DNA of 64,000 nucleotides, from the NCBI GenBank assembly GCA_963210315.1, contig OY723290.1, positions 558,001 to 622,000 on the forward strand, given 5' to 3'. Origin of the DNA: Rhynchopus euleeides. Taxonomy: Eukaryota > Euglenozoa > Diplonemea > Diplonemida > Diplonemidae. Shown here piece after piece: positions 41,856-52,700 of this stretch. Numbering within the stretch: the stretch's first letter is position 1; each line of letters starts with the position of its first letter. Both the position numbers and the translations under genes were made by a program. A model generated the notes under the pieces. It was not told where the DNA came from and ran no database searches. It worked only from the letters and a program-made list of their open reading frames with translations.

Positions 41856-44129
41856 TCAGACCACGGGGGCGCACGGGGACCCGGTGATCCCGCACTCGTT
41901 GTTGCCGTAGCCCACGCGGATGTAGCCAGACTCACCCCAGCTCGAGCCCCACGAGTTCTTCACAATCCAGTAGTCCTCGCCGTACCCGACGATCAGCACA
42001 CCGTGGTCCAGCTGGCACCCAGAGTACCCGCAGCAGTTCGTCAGGATACCACCCGAGTACGTCTGCCACTTGTTGGCGTCCACAGCGATGGGCAGAGGGC
42101 CGCTCGTCGACACGAACGCCTTCATCTGCTCCTCCGAGTGCGTGATGTCCTTGTAGCTCGAGATGGTGGCACCCACCGACATCGACGACACGTCCTCGCA
42201 GCTGTGGCGCGTGCCCTGGCCAGACGCGTAGGGGTACGACTCCTCCATCACAATCTTCCCGTTCTTGTTGTTCAGCAGCCACCTGAAGGCGTTGTCCATC
42301 AGACCGCCGTTGCAGCCGTTGTCACCCATGTCGCACGACACAAGCTCCTGCTCCGACACCGACGTCAGCGTGTTGCCGGCAAGGGCCCATGCGCCCTCAA
42401 TGCCACCGGTCGAAGAAAATGACCAGCAGCTGTTGTAGAGTCGTATTTATGACCACATCAAAAGTGGTGTAGCCAACGGTGGGCGGCCGTCCCAGATAAA
42501 GACTGGAGAAAATGAACGACCTCCTCACCCAGAAAGATGCGAGGGGGAGAGGACAAACAAAAACAAAAGGGCACCGCTCCACACACTGAGCCAACGCACA
42601 CAGGCCTGGTGAAGCCCCAAGGGCACTTCCCCCAGATCGTCCCTCCCCAGCTTACCCAACCACGTTTCATCACAATACAGGCATTCCACACTGCGGCCGG
42701 AATAGAGGCCGAAGGATTGCGTCCAGAATCACTTGTAAGGCATGTACACCAGAGAACCCGCTCGGGTGCAGGCCCCGTCTGCATCACGCTGCCCAAAACA
42801 GGGAGAGGGAGGGGATGATAACAACAAAAACCAATCTGAGATGGGCTCCTTCTCCGACATCTCGCCCGCAACAAGTCTCCTGCAAAGGAGACGCGCCTTC
42901 GACACCGTCTGTGCGTCCGCCCCTACGCCATGCACGCAGGTCGCACGCCGCGGCCAACTGCCGCCCCTCCGTTCACGACCTCCCAACGAGGGAGGTACGC
43001 CACGCACCGACACCCCGTACGCCCCTACGCCCGACGCGTAAGTCGCACGTCGCGACCACCTGCCGCCCGATACCTCCGTCAAGAGCCTCCCGACAAGGGA
43101 GACACGCCACGCACCGTCACCCCGTACGCCCCTACGCCTGGCGCGCAGGTCGCACGTCGCGGCCAACTGCCGCCCGACCTGCATCCTGCCCCCCGACCAG
43201 GGGAGCCACCTGTACGTACGCCCCTACGCCCAACGCGCAGGTCGTACGTCGCGGCCAACTGCCGCCCCTCCGTTCAGAACCTCCCAACGAGGGAGGTACG
43301 CCACGCACCGTCACCCCGTACGCCCCTACGCCCAACACGTAAGTCGCACGTCGCGGCCAACTGCCGCCCGATACCTCCGTCCACAGCCTCCCGACAGGGG
43401 AGGCACGCCACGCCCCGACACCCCGTACGCCCCTACGCCCATCGCGTAGGTCGCACGTCGCGGCCAACTGCCGCCAACCCCTACTTACTTCCTTCGTCGC
43501 TCACCTTTAGCCGGAAACCACAAGGTTATCCGTTGCCCGGGGAACACCGCGTGGAGGCGGTGAGTCACTTGTCCCCCAAGAAAATGACCAGCAGCTCCCA
43601 CACTGCCCCTGGTTCTTGACGTGCGTCACTGTATAGGGGTGGGTGGTGTTGGAAGGTGAAAGCAAACAGACGCACGTAAACGAGCAGCCTGGCTCTTGAA
43701 GCGGACACATGAACAACAGAAACAGACGTCTCCACCCACTTGAAACATACCGGCACCCTTGACACGCCAGTCCACAGACCCGGCAACGGCCTTCACCTCC
43801 TCGGCAGAGAACATCTGGGCAGGGCCCACCTTCTCGGTCACGTTCAGGCTGTGGAACACCTTGAACTCCTCCGCCGACAGGTCGGAGAACACGTTCGACC
43901 CGAAGACAGCACCCTTCGTCTGCTCCTTCTCGAAGCGCGCCGCCTTCAGCATGTTCGCCGTGAACACCCCGTAGCGGTGCTCCTCCTCCGCCTGGCTGGT
44001 GTACCGCTTCCCGTGGTCGTTCTTGAACGCACGCCACAGCAGCTTCGAGTTCGCCTTCACGTACTCCTCGCTGTAGCCGTGCGCCTGCGCCGCCATCAGG
44101 GCGCACACCAGAATGGCTGCGGTACGCAT
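41856..44129 (-). CDS. Cathepsin L-like papain-family cysteine protease, interrupted at the catalytic Cys
   Basis: Coding parts 43751-44129, 43578-43628 and 41856-42412 join to 329 codons (328 aa). MRTAAILVCALMAAQAHG is a signal peptide; the I29 inhibitor prodomain follows (LLWRAFKNDHGKRY, FSDLSAEEF), then the mature enzyme from about SVDWRVKGAV. Catalytic residues: GQCGSCWSFSS (Gln and Cys139), LDHGVLIVGYG (His), NSWGSSWGESGYIRVGYG (Asn); CNGGLMDNAF is typical of cathepsin L. Intron 1 (43629-43750) is canonical: GTATGT...TACAG, phase 1. The second interruption (1165 bp) lies within the Cys-box codons, is flanked by a 19-bp direct repeat and lacks GT-AG borders. Left in place, translation ends soon after CGSCWSFSWGTSD. 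Predicted role: lysosomal or secreted proteolysis. Confidence 0.9.
42413..43577. mobile_element. 1165-bp insertion in the cathepsin Cys box, flanked by a 19-bp direct repeat
   Basis: AAGAAAATGACCAGCAGCT occurs at 42413-42431 and 43578-43596. Removing one copy and the DNA between restores TGT GGG AGC TGC TGG TCA TTT TCT TCG ACC (CGSCWSFSST). No offset within the repeat gives GT at the donor, although CAACAG stands at one possible acceptor. The interior contains a ~105-bp tandem repeat (42900-43480) and no transposase. On the gene strand both this insert and the astacin one begin GGGG just inside the repeat. Type assigned with reserve: it could be a non-conventional intron. Confidence 0.55.
42900..43480. 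repeat. ~105-bp degenerate tandem repeat, about 6 units
   Basis: Units share CGTACGCCCCTACGCC, GTCGC(A)CGTCGCGGCCAAC, TGCCGCCC and CTCCCGAC(A)AGGGAG, with spacing varying between about 92 and 110 bases. The whole repeat lies inside the insertion in the cathepsin gene. Open frames across it (Pro/Arg/Thr-rich) are artefacts of composition. Confidence 0.75.
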
Positions 44130-45310
44130 TGTTGGGCCGGGCTTTGTAACTCTGCAGTTGTGGCGGTGTGATGTGTGTTGTTGTGATGGTGTCCCGATGT
44201 CCACTTGAGCCTCTGCGACAACACATTTCTGGGAGGGGGCGGCATCAGAATGCGGGCGGGGCGCCGTGGGCGTGACTGCGGACGTGGCTGGCACACAAAG
44301 CCCACACACCCACACAACCTTGCGGTACCTTCACATCAGGCTACACACCCACCCACCCCCCCCCTCTCACGTATTAACTCTAGCTCAACCGGCCCTAGGG
44401 CCGTGGTGGGGGAGGGGATTTACGTTAACCCAAACACAACCTGCACCTTCACTCTGACGGGATTCGGGAAACGCAACGTCCCCTCTCGCTGGATCGAAAA
44501 ATCGCAGCATAATAAAAATCAGACCCGGCAAACCAAGCCAATACCTGGATTTGACAATTTCTTTGGCCTCTCTCTCGGGGATGCAGTTGGACCCAGCCCA
44601 TGACAGGGAGCGAAGACCTCACAGAGGGCTGGGGGGAATTGACTGTCGAGAGTGAAATTGCACCTTCACCTCCCAGAGGGCTGGGGGGGGTGAGTGAAAT
44701 AGAAGTAGAAGGGAGCACAAGAATGATCACCCTTCACTCGTTACGCAGGCTGTGTCTGAGGGTTGAGGGGGGGGGGGGGGGGGGGTTAGGCGGACAGCGG
44801 GAGAAGGGGGGGAAGCCGCGAATGCAGCAACGACACAGCAGGCAGGGGGCGGGGCAAGAAAGGCAGGGAAGAATGTCAGCCACACATGCGTGTCCCGCCC
44901 TGCGCCCTTGTCTCAGCCCAACGATGGGGTGGGGTGGGGTGGTGCGGGTGGGGAGGGGGAGGGGAGACCGCCTTCCGCTTCGGTTATACTCTAGACTTTC
45001 ATCTAGTCCTTCTCTCCCACTGAGATAGCATCGGGGGGGGGGCGAAGAGTTGTGAAGATCCAGAGAGAGCGAGCTTGTTTTTTTCGGAGGTCCACCCCCC
45101 CCCCCCCACAATCCCCCCCCCTATCACCCCGCCCTCATACCTCCCACCCCCCCCCCCCCCCACCCCACCCCCCCAGACACGTTAACACATGTTTTCGTTG
45201 CTCAGTGTAGGCTGCACGGAGTGGGATCACTCCCTTGAAGCTACCTCCCTTCTCCTGCACTATTCCCACCCATTTTGGGCTTCCCCCATCACAACACGGA
45301 GTGCCCGGTT
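44130..45310. other. Intergenic, homopolymer-rich
   Basis: Contains a run of 19 G (44767-44785) and C runs near 45098 and 45149. No gene supported. It separates the cathepsin start from the stop of the PPP4R2-like gene. Confidence 0.5.
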
Positions 45311-46349
45311 CTACGCACCTTCCGGTGCCGGGTCGCTTGGCGCCTCTGCCGGTGCAGCCCCTTCGGCAGGGGTGGCGGCATCTGTCGGCGCAGCACCGGG
45401 GAACACCGCCTGCGGGTTGAAGTCGTCCCCGCCAGCTGCGATCGCCTCAGGGGGGATGGGCGCGCTCCGGGGCATTCCTTCCTGGGAATCGCCCTCCTCC
45501 TGTGCAGGCTGCTGCGGGAAAAGGGTGTGTGTGTGTGGAGAGAGCCGGTTGGCAGTGGGTGGGGGAGGGGGGAGGGGAACAGCGGCATTCCTTCGCCCGT
45601 TGCGACATTTGTATAAATTGTATAAGGTTGTACAAATCTCCCCCCTCCCCCATTCACACCACCACATACCTTCTCGTAGAGGTACGGCTCCTGCGGGATG
45701 GTGGAGCTGATGCACACAAGCTTGAGGATCGCCCACACAACCTTCGCCTTGCGCCCCCCCGTCATGGTGGGGTCGCAGAGGAACTCGCAGAGGCGCTGCA
45801 GCGTAAAGGGCGCTTCGCTGAATGCCTTGAGCGACTCAAGCGCCAGCGTCTGCAGGCGGGGTGAGGGTGTTGCGCAGCGTCGGGGGGGGGCGCGCACAGA
45901 GTGGCATGATGACGTATTTCGGGACTGAGCCTTCAAAACGGAGGCAGGGTTGCGGGTGGGAAAGCACTGAGGGGCACACCTTGTCCTGCTCGAATTGCGC
46001 GGTGTCCTCTGGTGCCGGCTCTGACGACAGCACGCTCTCCAGCTTGGCCGCGATGACAGGGAGCACCTTTTCCCATGGGTAGCTGTAGCGGGGGCGGGGT
46101 GTAAGATTAGGCCTCTGCGATATACACAGCTCTGAACAAAACTGCCAGAATTATCTCCTGGATTCTCTCAGGCCCCCTTCAGGCAGCCGCCGCTGAGCCC
46201 TGTGCTGAGGCATACCAGTTGCATCCTGTGCGCCCGATGAACTGAAGCACCTCCTCCACCGCAGGGGTGAGGCTGGCAGGGCCAGGCTCTGCAGACGCAA
46301 ACTGCTGCAGCGCCGCCTCGTGTTTGTCCTTCTCCTCAGGAGTAGACAT
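45311..46349 (-). CDS. PPP4R2: PPP4R2-like regulatory subunit of protein phosphatase 4 (205 aa)
   Basis: Four exons: 46216-46349, 45980-46082, 45670-45849 and 45311-45511, total 206 codons. Introns start GTATGC, GTGTGC and GTATGT and end CTACAG, CTGCAG and CCGCAG. The N-terminus is MSTPEEKDKHEAALQQF; the conserved core is EAPFTLQRLCEFLCDP, matching the PFT-x-QRLCE-x-L-x-DP signature of PPP4R2, followed by KVVWAILKLVCISSTIP. The C-terminal exon is acidic and Ala/Pro-rich, probably disordered. PPP4R2 binds the PP4 catalytic subunit and targets it in DNA-damage repair and splicing-factor assembly. The protein is shorter than animal homologues (over 400 aa), mainly in the tail. Start: the ATG at 46347-46349 opens the only frame that fits the first exon. 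Confidence 0.75.
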
Positions 46350-46981
46350 GTTGACAGCAAATCACAGGGGGGGTTTGGGGTTGCAAACAAGGAAAGCTCC
46401 CCCGCCCGAACCCCTTTTGCTGTGCCTGCAGGTGTGTGCTGTGGGAGACCTCGTCAAGAGCAGTTGGTGGGTCGGTGTGCAAACCATAAGGCGATGATGT
46501 TTTGCACCGCCAAAGCAACGGCGCTGGGCAGACAAAACAAAACCAACCCCCTCACAGCCTTTCGCTGTGGATGGCGTTGCGTTTTGTCACCCAAATCGCT
46601 GCCCCCCCGGCGATCACAAGGATTAGCACGATGTGAGTGATTAGTCCCCCCCCGCATGTGTGAACCCAACAGTGTGAATGGCGCACAGCGTGGAGGCATG
46701 GCCCTCCCACCTACCCCTCTGCCGCAGCCACGGATCAGCTCCCATAATCCTAATAAGCATGTTTTCAGGCACGCCGCACAATGGGGTGCAGGCCTTCCCA
46801 GAGCAAGGGCTTGTAGACAAGCTCGCTGGGTGCGCCTGCCGTGCAGCCTGGTTGCGTTGATTTGTGCATCATATCCGGTGGCATATTTTTTTCGGCATCT
46901 CTTCCTCCACAACCAGCAGCGGGTGATGCATCACCGTGTAACACCATACCTCAACACCGCATGGGGCACTTGAAGCTCGGA
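46350..46981. other. Intergenic, nothing recognised
   Basis: Between the PPP4R2-like start codon and the inverted-repeat element. Small overlapping ORFs only. Confidence 0.4.
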
Positions 46982-48185
46982 AATTAGTCATAGATGTACC
47001 GCCCTTGGAAAAAAAAGGGCAAAAAGGGCGCCCCAGGGGCACTTCGCCCTTTTTCGAAAAAGGGCTCCTGAGGGGCGAATCTACCGCTTAAAAACGGGCA
47101 AAAAGGGCGAAAAATGGCCGAAAAAAAAGGGCGTTCCTCAAAAAAGGGCGGGTCAGGGGCGGAAAAATGGGGGTTTTCTGGGTGGGCTACTGGACTTTAT
47201 TTGGGCACACTGAGGTGCCTTGCGCCACGTGGCGCACGGCAGCGAACGCCTTGGCAAGTGGGTGTCACCCAAGGCAAAAATGAGTGAACGGGCAGCATGC
47301 CGTTCCACATTTTTGGTCTCTGGATCAACAAACGAGAGCGCACCACAGGTCTCGGCATTATCTGCTTTGAGAACCTCTGCATGGACAGGAACCGGAAGCC
47401 CCCCTGTGTAGGAGTGCTTCAGCAGAGACGAACATGTCGTCACGGTGGCGCTTCAGGCGTGTGCCGAGCTATATGTCGACACACACCTTCCCGGTGGGGC
47501 TCCAGGCATTTGCCGAGCTAGTGTATTGTATCAACTGTTATAACAATAATGAGAAAACATACATGGGCCAGGGCTGGGGTCAGGGGAATGGGCTGTTCAG
47601 TGGAGGTTCTGAGTGCGGCCGCCGGCTCTCATTTCTCACAGATTCAGAATCCTTAGGAAATCGATAAATTTTGGCCGCAAAAAGACGACACCACCGAAAA
47701 TTCACCCAAAAACGTCGAGATACCTGTTTCTGGGCCTATTTTGCACCCAGAAACACGTTTTTGAGCCTCTGTGAAAAATCCGATTTTTTCAGATTTTTCG
47801 CGATTTTCGCATTGTCCTCGCCCAGCCAAAAAATCGATTTTTGGCTGGGAAATGCAGGGAAATGCAAAAAATCAACGAATTACGCCGTTTTAACCCCTTT
47901 CGTGCACTTTTTGGTCCTACAAGGGGGAATATGGGGTGTTGGGCCCCCCTACGACTTGTGTTTTTTTTTGGCTGAGGCGCCCCTGAAACGCCCCTGAGGC
48001 GCCCTTCAGGAGCCCCTGAAACGCCCCTCAGGAGCCCCTGAAACGCCCTTTTTTTTTCCAGGGGCGTTTCAAGGGCGTTTCAGGGGCTAAGGAAAAGTTT
48101 CACGGGCGAAACGCCATTTTTGACCAATTTTTTTCCCGCCCTTTTTGCCCTTTTTTTTCCAAGGGCGGTACATCTATGAATTAGT
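46982..48185. mobile_element. 1190-bp element with 42-bp terminal inverted repeats and 7-bp target duplication
   Basis: The left end at 46989-47030 begins CATAGATGTACCGCCCTTGG and is repeated, inverted and without mismatch, at 48137-48178. AATTAGT flanks both ends (46982-46988 and 48179-48185), a 7-bp target duplication. Inside the ends are many GGGCG/CGCCC words and nested inverted repeats (CAGGGGCGTTTC type, 47985-48110). The middle (47160-47700) contains unique DNA, including an inverted copy of the GAACGGCATGCTGCCCGTT hairpin. No transposase ORF. The ends do not match the common CAGGG (hAT) terminus. The superfamily is unknown; the target length is close to that of hAT and P elements. Confidence 0.85.
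47287..47305. repeat. Dispersed hairpin repeat, copy 4 (inverted)
   Basis: Reverse complement of the 19-bp core seen at 3007, 3082 and 4578, here carried inside the 42-bp-TIR element. It suggests the hairpin belongs to a family carried by such elements. Confidence 0.7.
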
Positions 48186-49758
48186 TAACCATCCCTTTTA
48201 GCAATAGCACAGCAACTGCTGCAGCGTTGACACATTGCCTCGCCAGGGCGATGGAAGCCTCCACTAGCGAAGGCGTGCCAAACAACTGCACCAGCTTTGC
48301 CATCTATTGTGAGAGGTCAGCCCACCCCTTCCCGCCCTCTCGCCTTGTCTTGAATTGAGCCCACCAACAGGTGTTGAGGGCCATTCTCAGGAGAGTTCTC
48401 TCCAAGAGCATTCCCTCCCCCAAGCAATATGTGCGTCGGCAAAGTTGAGAGGGAGGGCGGGGTGGGGAGGGGTGGGGAGGGGGGCAGGGGAGCCAGGTGG
48501 CAGAGTGGAGTCGAACCAGAATCAAGGCCCGGGACAAAGGGCCCGCCTATCGACACTGTACCGCTTCAATGACTGAGGGTGATGTAGCAGCTGGCTGCTA
48601 TGGTGGGGGGTGGAGGGGGGGTGGAGGGGGAGGTGAGCGGGGAGTATCGCCAAAATACGCCGTTTCGTTCTGGCGTACACAAATCTTGCTGGGGCGACGA
48701 CCCGCCGCACCTCCCTCCTCCCCCCCCCCCCTCCATCCCTTTGCTTACGGATTTTGATGCGGAGGGGGGGGTGGGGGTGGGTGGGTAGTGCTGACCGAAA
48801 AAAAAAATAACGCGTGAAATCAAAATTCAAGCTGAACACAATAAAAAAACAGGCCCAGAGGGGGACGGGGCGACGGGGGAGGAGGAGGAGGAGGAGGAGG
48901 ACGGCACGACCACCTCACACCCCCCCCCTTCTTCCCCGCCCCCCCCCCGACTCCACCCCTCTCCTTCCCACCCCGTCCTCACGTGATAGAAAAACCTGGA
49001 CCGGTGTCCACACAGGAGCGTTCGTTGGGTACCCCCTCCCCTCCCTCTACAACTCATCCCCCCCCATCCCATTGCTGCGGGCCTGGAAGAGTCTGTATCA
49101 TAACCACACCCGGTGTGATACGGTACCCCCTTCATGCAATGGTGGCCGTTTGACACGCTCCTTCCAAGACCCGCCTTCTCCCCCCGTCCCCTTTCCGTAT
49201 TGATCCCCCAATAAAGCCGGGTTTTACAGATTTTCTTTTTTTCGGTATCAACGACCAACTCCGACGACCAGGCAGTGACGTGGCACAAAAAAAATTGACG
49301 GGGGAGTTTTTTTTGGGGGGTTTCGTTCGTGCCCTTGACCCCCCATCTTTTCCATCCAGGATAATGATGCCGGAATAATCCATGACAACACCACACCGAC
49401 ACACCCCACCCCACCCCACCCCGGTTTGCCACACGCCTGATATAGTGTAGAGGCGAGCGGGCAGAGTCCGGCAGCTGGGTGGAGCAGACCCCACAGCCTC
49501 CAAAGCAGAAGTAGGGGGTGTACGGGGGGAGGCATCAACATCTCAACGAAACCCAACATGGCTGGGTCCGGAGGGGTGTGGCGGGGTGCAGGGTGTGTGG
49601 TGTGTGGGGGGGGGAAGGGGGGGTGTACCTGTCGCTGGACAAACAGGGCAAAAGGGGCCAGGGCGTGAAAAGGGCTAGAGCGGGGGGGGGGTGAGGCTGA
49701 GGGAGAAGGCCGCAGGGTGCGAGGGGGGGGTGGGGAGTGGAGGGAGTGAAGATTACGT
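48186..49758. other. Intergenic, G/C-homopolymer-rich
   Basis: No supported gene. Many G or C runs (48605-48630, 48716-48733, 48925-48950). It forms the 3' flank of the WDR43 gene. Confidence 0.5.
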
Positions 49759-52700
49759 TCAGTTCTCCTCCTCGTCCTCCTCGCCCTCCTCCATGTCCTC
49801 GTCGCCGAGCTCGTCATCCTCCTCGTCCTCCTCGTCGTCGTCATCTGCCTCGTCTTCGTCCAGCTCCATTGCCTTACCCGCCTCGGGGGCGAGCAGCCCC
49901 TGCTCGCGGAGGAACTCACCCAGCTCGTCATCCTCATCGGCGTCGTCCCCAGCCTCCGCCTCTTCGGGCAGCTCGTTGAGCTCTGCTGCGGAGTAGTCGC
50001 CCAGAGGGAGCAGCGCGTTCGCACGACGCACGTCCGCCTCGTCCACAGTCCGCAGGGGCTCGCCCTTCTCGCGCAGCCCAGAGCTCTGTGTGGGTGGTGG
50101 AGGGGTGTGGTGGGTTGAGGGGGGGGGGGTGGAAAGGCTGAGGCAATGGCACTTAGGCAGCAAGGTGTTATCTGTGTTGTGTGGGTTGCAAATCTTGAAG
50201 AGGGGGGAAGAGAAAGAGCCGGAGGGTGTGAGTCGATCGCAAAAGATAAGGCGTGTGGGCAGACGCGCCGACAGCGACTCGGGCGAGGAGGAGGAACCGG
50301 TGCGGGCCGTGGGGGCCGAGGGGCTGGTGAGGTGGCCGGCCGAGTGGAGACGTCGCTGCGCGAGGTGGGTATTGAGTGACTGACCCGAACTGGAAGAAGC
50401 CGTTCGTCATCCGGTCCGACCGAGGATCGAGTGATGGTGCCCTCAGCCGCAACCTCTCCGTCGCATGGGGCGTTCCATTTGCCCGCCGCACCTATTCAAC
50501 ATATTCCTGTCTGAATACACGAAGCATGTCAAGGCCGCAGGAGCACACCGACCTCCCCGACGCATATGACCTTATTCGCTCCCTCAACTACGTCTTTGCG
50601 GGGAACACGAGGGGCTGGTGAGGTGTCCGGCTGAGTGGTAGCGGTTCGGTGACGCACGCAACTCACACTCGGACGAGCTCGTCAGAGGGGGTGGCACGAG
50701 GCTCGAGGACGCCCTCAGCTACTTCGCGTGGCTGGGGAGGAGGGAGGACTCAGCGAGGGCACACAGGCAGAAACTGGTCCTGTGGCATGTCTGGCAGGGC
50801 GGGGGGGGGGGGGGAAAGACAACAACACGGTGGGATCTTGTAAATTTTACATGTAAAAATACCGATTTTTAGATGTATTATACATGTATAATACTTGCAT
50901 GTCAACTATTATACATGTATAATACATGTATATGCCTGAAATATACATGTAAAATACATGTATATCAAGTAAAAATACATGTATAATACTTGCATGTCAA
51001 CTATTATACATGTATTTTTACTTGATATACATGTATTTTACATGTATATTTCATGCATTTACATGTATTTTACATGTATAATACTTGTCATGCAAGTATT
51101 ATACATGTAAAATACTTGCATGACAAGTAAAATACTTGCATGCAAGTAAAATACATGTATTTTACTTGCATGCAAGTATTTTACTTGTCATGCAAGTATT
51201 ATCCATGTATTTTACTTGTCGTGCAAGTATTTTACATGTATAATACTTGCATGACAAGTATTATACATGTAAAATACATGTAAATGCATGAAATATACAT
51301 GTAAAATACATGTATATCAAGTAAAAATACATGTATAATAGTTGACATGCAAGTATTATACATGTATTTTTACTTGATATACATGTATTTTACATGTATA
51401 TTTCAGGCATATACATGTATTATACATGTATAATAGTTGACATGCAAGTATTATACATGTATAATACATGTAAAAATCGGTATTTTTGCATGTAAAATTT
51501 ACAAGATCCCACCGTGAAACGAAGGTCTCATACCCGCAGGGTGTGGGACCTGCCGATCACGACGTCGAGGCGCCCCTTCATCAGGGCCAGCTGGTGGTAA
51601 GTCGAGAGGTTCGACTCAATCACATTCTGCAGTGGGGGGTGGTGGTGGTGGCAGCGGGTGGTGTTCAAAGCTTGCCTGCACCTGCTGCACGCAACTTCTT
51701 GTGGAGCGCAGTTCGCACCAGGCGAACTCTGGTGGACACCCCCTCTGTCATCACACAGAGGCAGGGGGTCATCATACCTGGAGAGGCCCGAGCAGCTGGT
51801 CGAGGTTGCTCAGCGACAGCAGGTGCTGCGAGTGGAACGCAAGCACTGCACGGATCCACGGCAGCTGTTGAGTTGTGCGGGATGGTAGGATGGCAGAGGG
51901 CAGAAAAGGGCAGGATGTGCCAAGCCCAAAAAACAACCCCTCCCGCTTTGGCCTTGCAGCAGAGAACGCCACAACAGCCCTCGTAGCAGCAAGAGGGGCA
52001 TACCATGTCCTGCGCCGAGTTGGGTTTGCTCTGGAAACGCTTCACACACTCGCGGAGGAGCTGCAGGCCTGACACACGCTCCAGCGACTTCACCTGCAGG
52101 GGCGGGGGTGAGGGGTGGTGGGGCAGCCAAACATCTACAGTAAACTCGCCGTGAGGAGAAGGTTGGTCGCAAGGCAGATGGCAGACTCGTGTCAGGGGTA
52201 AGAGACGCACGGCAGAACAAAGCAAAGAGACCTGAAGAGACCCCCCCCCCCCCCCCCCGGACCCACCCTGAGCACGCAGGCACGAGTGGGGCCATACCGT
52301 GGCAGTGATAACACCACGACGCACACCCTCCGACAGGAGGTCGTTGAGCTGTCGCGTGTCCTTTGTCGACAGCGCCTGCTGCAGGGGCTGCGTCAGCTTG
52401 ATCATGTCCCCCCCTGCGGCAGCCTGCTGCCTCCGCTGGAGCTCCGCCTTCTTGAACCCGAGGGAGTTTATTTTGCTGATCGTCTTGTCGAGCTGCATCT
52501 CGTCGACAGTCTCGGCCGCGATGGGCAGCGGGTCGGCACCCCTGCGCCGTTTGAGGGTACCCCCAGCACCCAGCAGGGTGGCCTCTGTGCTGCTGAGGTC
52601 CACCGCCACACGCTCCAGGAAGGCCCCGCCCTCCTGCACCTGCACACGCTCGAAGAAGGGCGCCACAAGCGTGCCCTTCGCCACCAGCACCTCGGAGGCA

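Noticed and set aside
48485-48530. A tRNA gene (GGTTCGACTCC B-box-like word on minus, TGGCAGAGTGG A-box-like word on plus)
   Set aside because: The two words point in opposite directions, the T-arm stem pairs for only three bases, and no matching acceptor stem exists within 75 bases.
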